A stretch of DNA of 64,000 bases from JAFDVL01 sp963794955. Lineage in GTDB: Bacteria > Acidobacteriota > Blastocatellia > RBC074. The position numbers were made by a program, and so were the translations under genes. The stretch spans positions 62,001-126,000 of the forward strand of contig CAWCGF010000003.1 in NCBI GenBank assembly GCA_963794955.1, written 5' to 3'. The notes beneath the pieces are model-generated. The model saw only the letters and a list, made by a program, of their open reading frames with translations, was not told the origin of the DNA and searched no databases. Of this stretch, positions 18,457 to 29,616 are shown piece by piece; the stretch's first letter is position 1; each line of letters starts with the position of its first letter.

Positions 18457-21400
18457 ATGAGAAAAATCCTAACGCCAGTTTCTGGCTGGTTTTTGGTTCT
18501 ATCGCTTTTCGCTTTGGCGGTTTTCGCCCAAACCCAAATTACTACCGGTGTTATTCAAGGAATGGTAGCCGATCAGTCCGGCGCTGTGGTGCCGGGCGCG
18601 ACGGTTGAGGTGAAAAACCTGGATACCAATCTGGCGAAATCTTTGGTTACAGAGGCAGACGGGCGCTTCGTCTTTTTGCAACTGCAACCCGGACGTTACA
18701 GCTTGACGGTGACAAAAGAAGGCTATGCCAGGCTGTTGCAGGAAAGCCTGCCGCTCTCGGTGGGGCAGACGATCAATTTGCCAGTGGCGATGAAAGTCTC
18801 CTCCATCCAGGAAACCATTACGATCACGGGCGCGCCCACGATAGACACTGTGAAGACTGAGTCCAGCACGACGCTGAATGATATGGCGGTGAGTCGCACG
18901 CCCGTCTTAGGGCGCAAGTTTGAAGACCTGTTGACGCTCACGCCAGGGGTCAGCATTACGCAAGGCCCGGATGGCGACGAAATCACATTCAATGGCCAGC
19001 GTGGCATCTTCAACAACATCAGTCTGGATGGCGGCGATTACAACAACGGCTTCTTCGGCGAGCAGGTCGGCGGGCAACGCGCGGCGATTGATATTTCGAT
19101 GGAAGCGATCAAGGAATTTCAGGTGGTGGCGACCGGTGCCAGTGCGGAGTTCGGACGTAGCGCAGGCGGCATCGTCAACGTCATCACAAAATCCGGTACA
19201 AATGAACTGCGCGGCAGTCTCTTTTTCTTCAAGCGCCACGAGAACCTGACCTCGAATACGTCTAATGGCCAACCGCTCAAGGATTTTCACCGCGAGCAAT
19301 TCGGGGGGACGATGGGCGGCCCGCTCGTGAAAGAAAAGTTGTTTCTGTTCGGTGTGTATGAAGGCATCACCGGCAATCTGACGCGCCCGAATTTGAGCGT
19401 TCCGCTTGGCACTCCCTGCGCGGTGCAAAACCCAACGGTGCAGGCCAACGAATCGCTCATCAACAGCAGCGCTGATTGCCAGCGCCTGGCCTTGCTGAAT
19501 TTCTTCCGCACGTCACGCAACCAGGAAGAAGGCGCTCCGCTCAAGAAGCCGATCAATACTTCGGCGTTGCTTGGCAAACTGAATTGGCATCTTACTTCCG
19601 CGAACGAATTGGCTTTCTCCTACAACTTCAATCGCTCGCGCAAAGACAACGAAACCTTTGATGTGGCGACGTACGGCAATTCGGCTAACGGCACGGAAGG
19701 GCCGGGCGAAATCAACGTGTTTAATTTGAATCTGTTCAGCACGCTTTCGACGACCAGGCTGAATGAATTCCACTTTACGTTTTCGCGCGAAGACCGTCCG
19801 CGTTCGGCCAGCAATTCCAACATTCCCGCCGACACGGCGATGGGCTTCGGGCCGACGTTCCGCTTTGGCAATCCTTTTTTCCTGGGGCCGAGCATTGATG
19901 AGTTGTTTCAGCGCACACAAATCAAAGACAACTTCTCCATCGTCGCGGGCGGGCACACCGTCAAATTCGGCGGCGATTGGACGCACAGCAACAACGTGCA
20001 GGTCTTTCGCGGCTTCTTCAATGGACGCTTTATCTTCGATAGCGTCGCCGGGTTCTTGCGCTACGCGTCACCTGCTTCGGGGCCGGGCTTTGGGCCGCGC
20101 ACCGCAGGCTGTTCCAACGGCACGTACGTGGATGTGTTGGCAAACTGTCCATCAGGCTCGACCAAGACCGGCGGGCCGCTGCTGCTGTATTTGCAGGGCG
20201 CAGCGCTGAACGGCCCGGCAACCGATGCGACGGGCGCTTCAGACATTGATAACGAAGAGTTTGCGCTCTTCCTGCAAGACAAATGGCAGATGCGGTCGGG
20301 CTTCACGTTGAGCTATGGATTACGTTGGGAAGCGCAGTATATGGCGACGCCTACGGTTGCGCCGTCGGCCACTGCATATGGTCGTTTCCTCAGCAATCCG
20401 CGCTTCCCCTCGGATGGGACGTTGCCCGATCAAACGAAGATGTTCCAACCACGCCTCGGCTTCGCGTGGGACATCGGCAACAAAGGCAAATCTGTGCTGC
20501 GCGCCAGTTCGGGCATTTATAACGCGCGGCAAAATATGCTCACGCAAGTTGGTTCGATCACCACGAACGGCGTCCAGCAACAAACGATTTTCCGCGACAC
20601 GCCGCTGATCGGCACCTTGCTGGGCTTCGGAATTCCGCAGTCCGCCGTAGCGCCGACCTGGCCGAACCTGGTCACGCCGTCAGTGGTGGCTCCAGGCACG
20701 TTCCCGGATTTCACGGGCGTGCGCGTGTTCAGCCGCGATTACGCGAACCCGCGGGTTTACTCCACGAACGTTGCATTCGAGCAGCAGATCGCCCAAGACC
20801 TCGCGTTTTACGTGGATTTCACCCACGCGAAAGGCGTGCATTTGACGCGCTTCCTGAATATCAATCGCAATAACTTGTTTCGCCCGCAATTGGATGAAGT
20901 GATGGTGGCGAGTGCGGTTGGCAAGTCGCTCTATCGCGGCTTGACGGTGGGCATGCGCAAACGGTTCAGCAAGAACTATCAGTTCGAGTGGAATTACGTT
21001 TTCTCGAAAGACCTGGATGATGATTCCAACGAACGCGACCCGTTCACGGATCGTGCCTTCGACATCAACAATCTGAAGTTGGATTATGCGACCGCTGACC
21101 GCGACATCCGGCACAAGTTCAATTTCATTCTGAACGGCGAACTGCCGGGCGCAATTGAAGTCAACGCGCGGGTACAAGCGCGCAGCGCGCAGCCCCTTAC
21201 GCCCGGTGTCCGCACGGCAACGAACCGCAACACCGCCCGTAAAGACAACGAATTCTTCTCGTTTGATTGGCGGGTTTCGCGTCCGATCCGCTTCGCCGAG
21301 CGGTTTGCGATCACCCCGACGATTGAGATGTTCAATACTTTCAATAACAAGAACCTCATCAACCCGCTGACCACGCCCGCGCTCTTCAACTTCGATGGCT

Positions 21401-21462
21401 TCCTGCGTCAAGGCGTCGGCGATCCGCGCCAATTACAGTTTGCGGTAAAGTTCTCGTTCTAG
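18457..21462 (+). CDS. TonB-dependent receptor with N-terminal carboxypeptidase-regulatory domain (Oar-like)
   Basis: A 1001-residue outer-membrane receptor. Signal peptide MRKILTPVSGWFLVL...AVFA; a CarboxypepD_reg/CNA-B-like domain at ~30-115 (GMVADQSGAVVPGATVEV...LQPGRYSLTV); a plug at ~130-245 (FNNISLDGGDYNN, GRSAGGIVNVITKSG); a beta-barrel to the C-terminus, ending in an aromatic residue (AVKFSF). This Oar-type architecture is greatly expanded in Acidobacteria and is thought to import large ligands or act in adhesion. There is no SusD partner or TonB gene beside it. A leader of ~400 bases may hold regulation. Confidence 0.92.
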   Translation: MRKILTPVSGWFLVLSLFALAVFAQTQITTGVIQGMVADQSGAVVPGATVEVKNLDTNLAKSLVTEADGRFVFLQLQPGRYSLTVTKEGYARLLQESLPLSVGQTINLPVAMKVSSIQETITITGAPTIDTVKTESSTTLNDMAVSRTPVLGRKFEDLLTLTPGVSITQGPDGDEITFNGQRGIFNNISLDGGDYNNGFFGEQVGGQRAAIDISMEAIKEFQVVATGASAEFGRSAGGIVNVITKSGTNELRGSLFFFKRHENLTSNTSNGQPLKDFHREQFGGTMGGPLVKEKLFLFGVYEGITGNLTRPNLSVPLGTPCAVQNPTVQANESLINSSADCQRLALLNFFRTSRNQEEGAPLKKPINTSALLGKLNWHLTSANELAFSYNFNRSRKDNETFDVATYGNSANGTEGPGEINVFNLNLFSTLSTTRLNEFHFTFSREDRPRSASNSNIPADTAMGFGPTFRFGNPFFLGPSIDELFQRTQIKDNFSIVAGGHTVKFGGDWTHSNNVQVFRGFFNGRFIFDSVAGFLRYASPASGPGFGPRTAGCSNGTYVDVLANCPSGSTKTGGPLLLYLQGAALNGPATDATGASDIDNEEFALFLQDKWQMRSGFTLSYGLRWEAQYMATPTVAPSATAYGRFLSNPRFPSDGTLPDQTKMFQPRLGFAWDIGNKGKSVLRASSGIYNARQNMLTQVGSITTNGVQQQTIFRDTPLIGTLLGFGIPQSAVAPTWPNLVTPSVVAPGTFPDFTGVRVFSRDYANPRVYSTNVAFEQQIAQDLAFYVDFTHAKGVHLTRFLNINRNNLFRPQLDEVMVASAVGKSLYRGLTVGMRKRFSKNYQFEWNYVFSKDLDDDSNERDPFTDRAFDINNLKLDYATADRDIRHKFNFILNGELPGAIEVNARVQARSAQPLTPGVRTATNRNTARKDNEFFSFDWRVSRPIRFAERFAITPTIEMFNTFNNKNLINPLTTPALFNFDGFLRQGVGDPRQLQFAVKFSF

Positions 21463-21511
21463 GGAATGGAGATGAAGTAAAAGAGGTAGTGGCGAAGCTC
21501 GGTGGGATGTA

Positions 21512-21575
21512 TCAGTAGCGCGCGTGAGCAAGGGCCAGACTAGCAAGAGCAGCCCTTGCTCACGCGCGCTACTGA
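21512..21575. repeat. Perfect 24-bp inverted repeat
   Basis: TCAGTAGCGCGCGTGAGCAA followed by GGGC, and the exact complement at 21552-21575 around a 16-base loop. It lies downstream of the TonB receptor gene. It lacks a T-tract. Confidence 0.85.
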
Positions 21576-21618
21576 CCCGGTGCTGCCTGACCCGCATCCT
21601 ACTTGATTACTCACTACC

Positions 21619-21716
21619 AAAGGCGAGAGGGAGAGAAAGCGTGAGGCAGGAAAAGAGCCGCCCAGCCTTAGACTCGCTCTTTCCCCTTTTCGCGCTCTTT
21701 CTCTCCCTCGCTTCGT
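21619..21716. repeat. Imperfect inverted repeat rich in GAGAGGGAGAG words
   Basis: Left arm around GCGAGAGGGAGAGAAAGCG and GAAAAGAGC; right arm around GCTCTTTC and CGCTCTTTCTCTCCCTCGC. It lies between the convergent receptor and amidohydrolase genes, beside the perfect palindrome at 21512. Likely a transcript-end structure. Confidence 0.5.
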
Positions 21717-21745
21717 TTGATGTACCGAGCCGCCAGACTCGTGGT

Positions 21746-22855
21746 TTACTTCGGAAACAATTTCGGGTTCATCCCTGGAATCAACCTCAGCGCATTTTTG
21801 TAATACACCTTCTTCAGCACTTCATCCGGTAACTGAAACCCGTAGATGCGCCAGAACGCATGCCGCTTGCGGTAATATTCAATGTACTCATCGCGCGTTT
21901 CGTAGACGCGAAAGTAGGCGCGGTACTCGCTCACTTCGTAAATATCTTTGCCGAACAGAATGCGGTCTTGGTATTTGACGTGGAAATCGTAGGACGCATA
22001 CGGCTGCCGTCCCAATTCCGCCAGCACCGCCGCGTTGTCCACATACACATTCGGATAGGTATCAAAAAGCTTGCCGAGCCGCGCCAGATCGTTGCCGTGA
22101 TAGCCGAGATGCGCAAGAATGAAATTCGTCTTCGGGTTCTTAGCGATCATGTGATTGCGTTCGGTCATCAGCGTCTCAAACGTCGGATATTTTTCTGGCG
22201 GACGCGCCCGACCCGGAAACTGATTCAATTCCAACCAGCGTTCATTGAAACGATCAATCGGATCGAAGAAGACGTTCGGTTCGGCAATGTGAATCAGCAC
22301 GGGAAGCTTCAGCTTCGCGCACATCGCCCACACCGGGTCCCAGTTTGGATCGTCCACTTTGACGCGCTCGCCGTTCTTGTACTTCAAATCCATCCCGAAG
22401 TTCTTGAAGACCTTCAGCCCCTGCGCGCCGTTTTGCACGTCCTCTTCTAACCGCTTCGCCTGCCGTTCGCCATAGCCCGGTTCGTTGATGTCGTTGAAAG
22501 TCATGTTCGCAAAGACAATAAAGCGATCCGGGTGACGCGTTTTCATCGCGGCGATCAATTGTTTTAAGCGGTCGCCCGTGCCGCCGCTCAGATTCACCAT
22601 TACCTTCATATTCATCGAATTCATGTCCTGGACGAGCTTGTCCACGTATTCGGGCGTGAGATTGCCGTGATGGCTATGCACGTCTACGAAAGGAAACTTC
22701 GCGTGATCCACTTTGGTTTCTTTGGTGACGAGCGAAGATTTCGGTTCGTACTCTTCGGTCGTCAGCGTTTTGGTAGGCTGTTGACCACGCGGTTGCGCCT
22801 GAATGCCAGTGACCAGCAACAGCGAGAGTAAGGCAAATAAAAGTAAGTTTTTCAT
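21746..22855 (-). CDS. Exported amidohydrolase (amidohydrolase_2 type)
   Basis: A 369-residue protein. Signal peptide MKNLLLFALLSLLLVTGIQA, so it acts outside the cytosol. The TIM-barrel metal motif FVDVHSHHG lies at ~57, HIAEP and FILAHLGYHG supply further histidines, and ILFGKDIYE supplies the late acidic residue. It resembles the amidohydrolase_2 family (decarboxylases and lactonases acting on aromatic or carboxylic compounds). Substrate unknown. ATG 22855 gives the complete signal peptide. Confidence 0.85.
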   Translation of the reverse strand: MKNLLLFALLSLLLVTGIQAQPRGQQPTKTLTTEEYEPKSSLVTKETKVDHAKFPFVDVHSHHGNLTPEYVDKLVQDMNSMNMKVMVNLSGGTGDRLKQLIAAMKTRHPDRFIVFANMTFNDINEPGYGERQAKRLEEDVQNGAQGLKVFKNFGMDLKYKNGERVKVDDPNWDPVWAMCAKLKLPVLIHIAEPNVFFDPIDRFNERWLELNQFPGRARPPEKYPTFETLMTERNHMIAKNPKTNFILAHLGYHGNDLARLGKLFDTYPNVYVDNAAVLAELGRQPYASYDFHVKYQDRILFGKDIYEVSEYRAYFRVYETRDEYIEYYRKRHAFWRIYGFQLPDEVLKKVYYKNALRLIPGMNPKLFPK

Positions 22856-23216
22856 CGGTTTCGTTTTGACTCCTGAAGTTGTGAAAGCGCGCTGATTTTT
22901 ACATGGCGCGAAAATTTATGCGAGAGCCGGGCGACCTTTCGTTAAGGTTGAGAGTTCACGCTTCAGCGTGCTTCTGGCGCAGCAGCACGCTGAAGCGTGA
23001 ACTCTCGACGCTGCAAAAAAAATCTCAGCCCCCGTGATGGGGTTTTCCCACCGTTCTCGCGTTAGGCGGTGCAGGCAACGTCAGAGGCCGTCAACGCTGA
23101 CGCTTCGCCCCTGAGCGTGCCGCGCAGAGTTTTCAAGCTAACACCGCAGTCCCTGTCACAAGGCTGACTCGTACAGCCTCTGGCCGAAGTGTGTCTGGAC
23201 TGCGAGAGGAGTCGCC
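22856..23216. other. Gene-free stretch of about 360 bases
   Basis: Holds the perfect palindrome at 22950-23006. The rest is GC-rich with no coding signal I can support. It separates the intact amidohydrolase from the disrupted M48/kinase region. Confidence 0.6.
22950..23006. repeat. Perfect 23-bp inverted repeat
   Basis: GAGAGTTCACGCTTCAGCGT plus GCT pairs exactly with 22984-23006 around an 11-base loop. Each arm contains a smaller internal palindrome (CACGCTTCAGCGTG). REP-like; no T-tract. Confidence 0.85.
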
Positions 23217-23965
23217 ATGCGCCAGCCCATCACCTTCGCCGTCGTTTTCATCATCGCCTTCACCATCACCAGCACCGGACAACCACTGAGCAACGCCGCC
23301 ACCCAACGCCAACAGTAAGCGAGCAGAATTACCAGAAGGAACAGAGGCCGCCAAAGCCGTCGCTCGTCTCGGCGATCTTTCGCGCTCCGCGCTGCGTGAA
23401 CAGTTGAAGCAGATGCGGCAACTGAGCCTACTCGCCAGACGCAGTTGCTGGTGAACAAGATCATTGAGGCGCAACGCCTGCCAATCGTGTCCGGCAAAGC
23501 AGGTTGACCAACTCAAAGCCGGCGTTGCAACCCGTGCTCGCTTATCATCAGCGCAGCGCAGATGCCGATTATGTGTCTTCTCAGAACAACCGCAAGCGCA
23601 CGTAGTTGATTGCGCTGGCCATCATCATCACGACTCGCATGATGGAAATTGCCAGCGCGGCGGAAATTCGCGGCATCGTCGCGCACGAACTCGCGCACGA
23701 ATATGTCTGGAATGAACGCGCTAAGAGCGAAGGCGGCGAACAATGAGAAGCTGATGCGGGAATTCGAGCTTGTTCTGCGATGCCGTCGCGGTATTTACGC
23801 TGAAAGAGCTTGGCGATGATCCGGCGAGCTTATGCGCACATTTGGAAGCGATTGCGTCTTCATCGGCATTGCTGCGGGAACACCACCCGCCGCGAAGCGG
23901 ATACGCATCCCTCGCTGGACACGCGCAAAAAGCTGAATCAGTTCCTGTGCCAACGGCTTGATTAA
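23217..23965 (+). pseudogene. M48-type zinc metallopeptidase, disrupted
   Basis: Frame pieces follow an M48 order. From ATG 23217 an export signal reads MRQPITFAVVFIIAFTI. Near 23640 a piece EIRGIVAHELAHEYVW holds the HExxH zinc motif. Near 23760 LMREFELFCDAVAVF supplies the third zinc ligand (E) and the Asp of the usual ExxxD motif. The end reads TRKKLNQFLCQRLD before a stop at 23965. The pieces lie in different frames, with several indels between them. In the intact family this is a periplasmic or membrane metallopeptidase. Either decayed or poorly sequenced. Confidence 0.6.
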
Positions 23966-23981
23966 AATTTCGGGGGAATAG

Positions 23982-26874
23982 CTACAAAGTTGGATGAAGC
24001 TGGTTTGTGCGTGCTCGTCGTTCTCCACTGATATTGCTCGGGAACTTCATGAGCGGGGAGCAATTCTTTCCGCAGCGCGAGTCTGAACGCAGGCTATGAA
24101 CTCCGGGAATCAATTGATTAAAGGACCTGTACGTGCGTGCTTGATTCGCCCTATCAAGCCAGGCCAGCGCCTGATCCTGCTCGCCAAGCACGGCGTATGT
24201 TCTGGCCATGTCAATCGTCAGGACTGGATATTGCTGCGCGAGCGGCTTCAGGTCATTGAGCAGCTTCACGCCACGTCGCTTCCCCGCTTCCGATACGCCC
24301 GGGCGAGGTAGCCTCTCGGTATTGGTTCGGGTGGTTTCAGTGACTCTATGACCTTGAATCTCGGCGAGTCCTTCTTCATCTGCGCTGGTAGACATAGGCG
24401 ACACCAAGGTTAAGGCGCGACCAACTTATTCGGAGCCAGCACCAGCAGATCTTCGAACTGCTCTATGGCGCGGTCATATTCGTACGCCTCAGAGTAGCAG
24501 TTCCTAATTGATTTTGCTGTTCAGCGTTGCGATCGACTCCTGCGCTCGTTTCATCTCCTGCATTCGCTTTGGTATGATGCCTCTGCCCCGATAGGTGAAG
24601 GCCGATATCCATGGTAGATCTCGGCGTCCTTACCCAAATCGATGGCCGCTTGTGTCTCTGGCTCGGCTCCCGCCCCATCCCACTCCGATCTCCCACGGTA
24701 AACGCCGACGCGCCGTGAGCTTCGGCCAACGTCTCATCGAGCGCGAGCGAATGCCTTGCGCCGCAGCCCTGGCTTTGAGATAGAGCTGTAATCAGCTGTG
24801 ACCAGGCTCGCGAGATAGTGATAAGAGCGGGCCAGCCCTGCATAGGCTTGGGCGTAGTCCGGGCGTATGTTGATCGGCTTGCTCGAAGTACGAAGCTTCT
24901 TGTACAACTCCTCAGCATCCCGATCAGACGTCGAACGCGCCTCGTTCCAGTAGAAGAGGCCGTTGTAGAGATGGCTTGGTAAGCTTCGGGTTGATCGGCG
25001 CGCGCTAGCAGCGAGTTTGTTCGGCAGGCGTAAGCTGATGAACCTCGCGCGCGATGGCTTGGGCGATTTCGCTTTGCAGGCTCAGCACGTCGCGCGAGTC
25101 TGATTATCCCAATTTCTCGACCACAGAGCCTCTTCATTCGCCGCGCGGACAGGTCGCACGCACACGCACGCGGTCGCCAAGACGCTGCGCCGTGCCTTCG
25201 ATCACTGCATCCACATTCGACTCACGAGGCGATCTCGGCAACGACTTCTTTGTCCCCTTGTAGCGCATGCGCTAGAGTCCGGAGATAACGCGCAATGCAC
25301 CGATCTTTGCTCGATCTCGCCAATCAAGGCATCCGTCATCCCGTCGGCAAAGTATTCTGCGCCGGATCGCCCGACAATTCTCCAGCAGCACGCCAGCGAT
25401 TTCATTTGATCGGCTGCACGCGGGCGCGTCGCCGCCAGACAGAGACAATCAGCCAAGAGAATGGTGTCGTTGTCAGTCAAGGCGGGTTTGCGAGTGAGGT
25501 ACAGGACGTAGCAACTGCGATGGAATAACAGCGACCATTGCGATGATGATTTTATGTTGTCCCACGAAAGCGCGAAGCTCTGGGAGCGCAGGCGGGACGC
25601 CTGCTGCGAGCGCGGGTACTGCTGCTCGCCCAGGTGGAGCGGGCATCGCTTCATCTTCAGCAGATTCCCTCACGACGCTGTTGGCATTGCTCGCGCTCGC
25701 CAACGGCAGGCGGGACGCCTGCGCTCCCAGCGTTCGCGCGGCAACGGTTCAGTGTTGTCACGACGCTGGGTTTCGGCAGCAACCTCCAACTCGCGTTGTA
25801 AGATCTTCTCAGAGTCAACTCAACAAGTTCCTGCGCTGATTTCATAGCGTTGTTCGCGGTCCTTCTCTAAACATTTGCGCACGATGCGTTCCAATTCCAC
25901 AGGCACATCGTGATTGAACTGTGCCATCGCTTCCGGCTCCGCGTGCAGAATACGATCCAACGTCTCGACGGTGTTGGCTCCGGCAAACGGCAATTTCCCA
26001 GTCGCCATCTCATACAACACCACGCCCAAACTGAAAATATCGCGAGCGATGATCCACGTCACGCCCTAACGCCTGCTCAGGACTCATATACGGCACCGTG
26101 CCCATCACTACGCCCGATTGCGTTTTGGCCAGTGTGCTGATGTTACTGTCAATAGACTCCGGGCGCGTAATCTTAGCTAACCCAAAGTCCAGCACTTTCA
26201 CCTGCCCGCGCGGTGGTGAGCATCACGTTCGCAGGCTTGATGTCGCGGTGCGTGATGCCTTTGCGGTGGGCTTCATCCAGCGCATCGGCAATCTGGCTGC
26301 CGATTTCAACCACTTCGTTGATGGCCAAAGGCTGCCCGTTGATTTTGGCCGCGAGCGTTTGGCCTTCGACATATTCCATCGCAATGAAACGCACATTATC
26401 CGCTTCACCAATTTCATAAATCGTCGCCACGTGCGGATGATTCAACGCGCTGGCGGCTTTGGCCTCGCTGACGAAGCGGCGCATTCGTTCGGCATCGGTC
26501 GCAACTTCGGCAGGCAATATTTTCAAGGCTACGGTGCGATCCAGCTTGGTATCACGCGCGCGATACACTTCGCCCATCCCGCCTTTGCCGAGCAGCCCGA
26601 TGACTTGATAGTGACTGATGGTTTTGCCCGCTAATGAAGTCGGTTGACTCTCAACCAATAAGGGCGCAGCTATTTGATAGGCGGGCGCTTCGATCAACGT
26701 TGCGGCTTGTTCATCGGAGGCGAGCAGCAATTCGACTTCGCGGCGTAACCCTTCATCGCCCGCGCAGGCTTGTGCGAGGAACGCTGCACGTTCGCCGGGC
26801 GCAAGGTTGCAGGCGTCGTGAAAAATGACCTCAATTTGTTGCATGCGTTCTGGGGTCATGAACGGATTAGGCAA
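23982..26874 (-). pseudogene. Ser/Thr protein kinase with TPR C-terminus, multiply frameshifted
   Basis: The 5' half (26874 to about 26180) is a clear Pkn-type kinase: LGKGGMGEVYRARD P-loop, VALKIL lysine, HRDIKPANV catalytic loop. The frame then changes for KVLDFGLAKI (DFG) and again for DIFSLGVVLYEMATGKL. The 3' part has fragments of the effector region usual in acidobacterial kinases: EYFADGMTDALIGEI, and at ~24140-24230 VLTIDMARTYAVLGEQDQAL with LDRANQ (TPR). At least four to six indels. Intact relatives are membrane-anchored eukaryotic-like kinases with TPR sensor or TolB-like parts. Whether it is dead, or badly sequenced, cannot be told here. Its start overlaps the next gene by 8 bases. 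Confidence 0.7.
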
Positions 26875-27196
26875 CGAGGGTTTCTGGCATCGGCCAAGCT
26901 AAAAGCTTACTCAAGATCGCGGTGTTGACGCGCGCACGTTTAGTCGGATCAAATTGAACTTCAGAAAGAGAAACCGTACCCAACGAACGAACGACCAACG
27001 CGGGCAACTGTTCCCACGAACCTGCCAAATCAGCTTCGTTCAGCGCGGGGAGTTGATAAACTTGGTAGCTGTCCGGGTAATCATCAAGCTCGTCATCAAA
27101 AGGGCAATCAAATAGGTAGAGTTGCCCCTGATACTTTGTAACAAAGATGCGCGGGACATCGTAAAAATCCCGGTATTGAATCGTTGCCCATTGCAT
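26867..27196 (-). CDS. Small hypothetical protein
   Basis: A 109-residue acidic cytosolic protein, not recognised. It starts MQWATIQYRDFYDVPRIF and contains FDCPFDDELDDYPDSYQVYQ and VSLSEVQFDPTKRARVNT. No signal peptide. It overlaps the start of the kinase by 8 bases and has purine-rich AAAGGAGTT upstream, so a real gene in the kinase transcript is likely. Confidence 0.65.
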   Translation of the reverse strand: MQWATIQYRDFYDVPRIFVTKYQGQLYLFDCPFDDELDDYPDSYQVYQLPALNEADLAGSWEQLPALVVRSLGTVSLSEVQFDPTKRARVNTAILSKLLAWPMPETLVA

Positions 27197-27227
27197 AGCA
27201 AACTCCTTTGAAAATAACCGCCGCTGC

Positions 27228-27542
27228 TCACTGAAGCCGATCCTGCTTGGGTACGGGATTGGGAAGTGGTTCAGAAAACGTCGAAGGCGAAGTACTTTCC
27301 ATCACATTGACGTGACGCATGTTGATCTTACCACTTCTGGTTATCTCCGGTTGCAGCGTCACCGAACCGACCGCCGCCAGAATCGCGCCAATGGTCGTGA
27401 AACGAATAGTACCATGCGGCACATAAGCCGCCGCATCTTCCACCGTCTCGCCGACTGCACCGGAAAAGATTGTGCCGGGTGGCGGCAACGCACCCGCGCC
27501 GCCGCGCACACAATCACCAGATCAGTCAATTCAATTTGCTGT

Positions 27543-27553
<11 letters not shown>
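27228..27553 (-). CDS. Small hypothetical protein after the sigma factor, one apparent frameshift
   Basis: Two frames join to one protein of about 108 residues: MTPEQQIELTDLVIVCAAAR from 27553, then ALPPPGTIFSGAVGETVEDA from about 27490 to the stop at 27228. Restoring one G where CGGGTGCG is seen makes 109 codons. The start overlaps the stop of the sigma-factor gene, so it is co-translated and might be an accessory to the sigma factor. No membrane segment and no zinc-binding anti-sigma motif. Function unknown. Confidence 0.5.
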
Positions 27554-28100
<547 letters not shown>

Positions 28101-28171
28101 GTTGTGGTGCGAGAGTTATTGCGATCGCCCAAATGGAGTAGCGCAACCTAGCCGATGGTTGGTGGCTTCGA

Positions 28172-29510
28172 TCAGTAATATATTAGCAAACACACCGCAA
28201 CCTCGGCAGGTTCCGCTACAGTTTTCCAGTTCCGATCCAAATAATCCAGCAGCACGCTCGACATTACTTTGACGCCAATCACCAATGCTTCTTCGTCCGC
28301 ATCGAATTCCGGCGTGTGAATCATGGCCGGTGATGCCTTTGCTCGTGTTGCCGACGCCGAGAAAGTAAAAGAAGCCGGGAATGACTTTTTGGAACAGCGA
28401 GAAATCTTCCGCGCCCATTTGCGGACGTGGCGTCGTGATGTTCGCTTCACCAAGGATGCGCTTCATTGTCGGCAACGTCGCTTCAACTAATTTGGGATCG
28501 TTATAGGTGACAGGATTGTTGCGCCCCCACGTCAATTCATAGCTCGCACCGTAGGCGGATGTGATGCCCTTCAGCGTTTGATTCATCATCGCAATGGAAT
28601 TGGTGCGCACTTCTTCATTGAGCGTGCGCATCGTGCCTTCAATTTTCACTTCGTCGGCGATGATATTGAAGCGATTGCCGCCTTGAAAGCTGCCGATAGT
28701 GATGACCAAAGGCTCTTGCGTATTGATGCGGCGGCTGCGAATGGTTTGCAAGGCCAGGACTGCTTCGGAGGCAACGACGATGGTGTCAATGCCATCGTGC
28801 GGATACGCGCCGTGTACTTTCTTGCCGCGCACGGTCAGCATAAATTTATCTGACGAGGCCATCGCGGGGCCGACATTCACGCCGATTTGGCCGACTTGAA
28901 TATTGGGCATTACGTGCAATCCAAAAATCGCCGAAGGCTTGGGATTTTCGAGCGCGCCTTCCGCGATCATCATTTTCGCCCCGCCATTTTCTCCTTCGGG
29001 CGGCCCTTCTTCGGCGGGCTGGAAAATGAATTTGATGGTGCCGTTAATGAGGTTGCGGTTTTGGCTCAGGATTTCCGCGACGCCGAGTTGCACGGTCATG
29101 TGAACGTCGTGCCCGCAGGCGTGCTTGACGCCGACGTTCTGTGATTTATAGGGCACGTCGAGCGTTTCCAAAATCGGGAGCGCATCCATATCCGCGCGCA
29201 CGGCGACGACCGGGCCGGGCTTTGATCCTTTTAGCAGGCCCACAACGCCGTGCTTCCCCACCTGAGTTTTGACTTCATCAAAGCCAAATGAACGGAGCTT
29301 TTCCGCAATGTATTGCGAGGTTTTCTCTTCGCGATTGGAAAGCTCGGGATGCTGATGCAGATAGCGGCGCGTTTCGATGAGCTTGGCGCGCAAGGTCTCA
29401 GCCGCTTTAGCTAACTGTTCATCATTTGAGGTTGGAACAGATAGATTGGCCAGGGCGGTTATACCGGTCAAGTGAATGAGTAAAACAAAAGAAACGATTT
29501 TTTTTCGCAT
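28172..29510 (-). CDS. Exported M20 family amidohydrolase, one apparent frameshift
   Basis: A metallo-amidohydrolase of the IAA-amino acid hydrolase/hippuricase group. Signal peptide MRKKIVSFVLLIHLTGITAL from ATG 29510. Core: VAVRADMDALPI, KHACGHDVHMTVQLGVAE (metal ligands C/H), FQPAEEGPPEGENG (E) and QMGAEDFSLFQ. Near 28322 one extra C (ACCGGCCATG) shifts the frame; the correct continuation GMIHTPEFDADEEAL runs to a stop at 28172. With the correction it has 446 codons, a normal length. It hydrolyses N-acyl or amino-acid conjugates outside the cytosol. Confidence 0.85.
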
Positions 29511-29616
29511 TGAACCCTCGATCCTGCTGACTAAACTGTGGAAACGTAAATTAATTGATGAAATGGTTATTTGAGCAAAACTTTTAGCTTCCTGCAATCA
29601 CGATCACGACCTTCAC

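Noticed and set aside
20680..21432. 250-codon minus-strand frame inside the TonB receptor
   Set aside because: Shadow of a clear receptor barrel in the other strand.
18457..21462. SusC-type receptor with SusD partner
   Set aside because: No SusD-like lipoprotein gene is adjacent; the architecture is Oar-like.
23041..23100. GTTAGGCGG near 23065 as an attC core
   Set aside because: No matching 5' core or L-box pairing; GC-rich background makes the word likely by chance.
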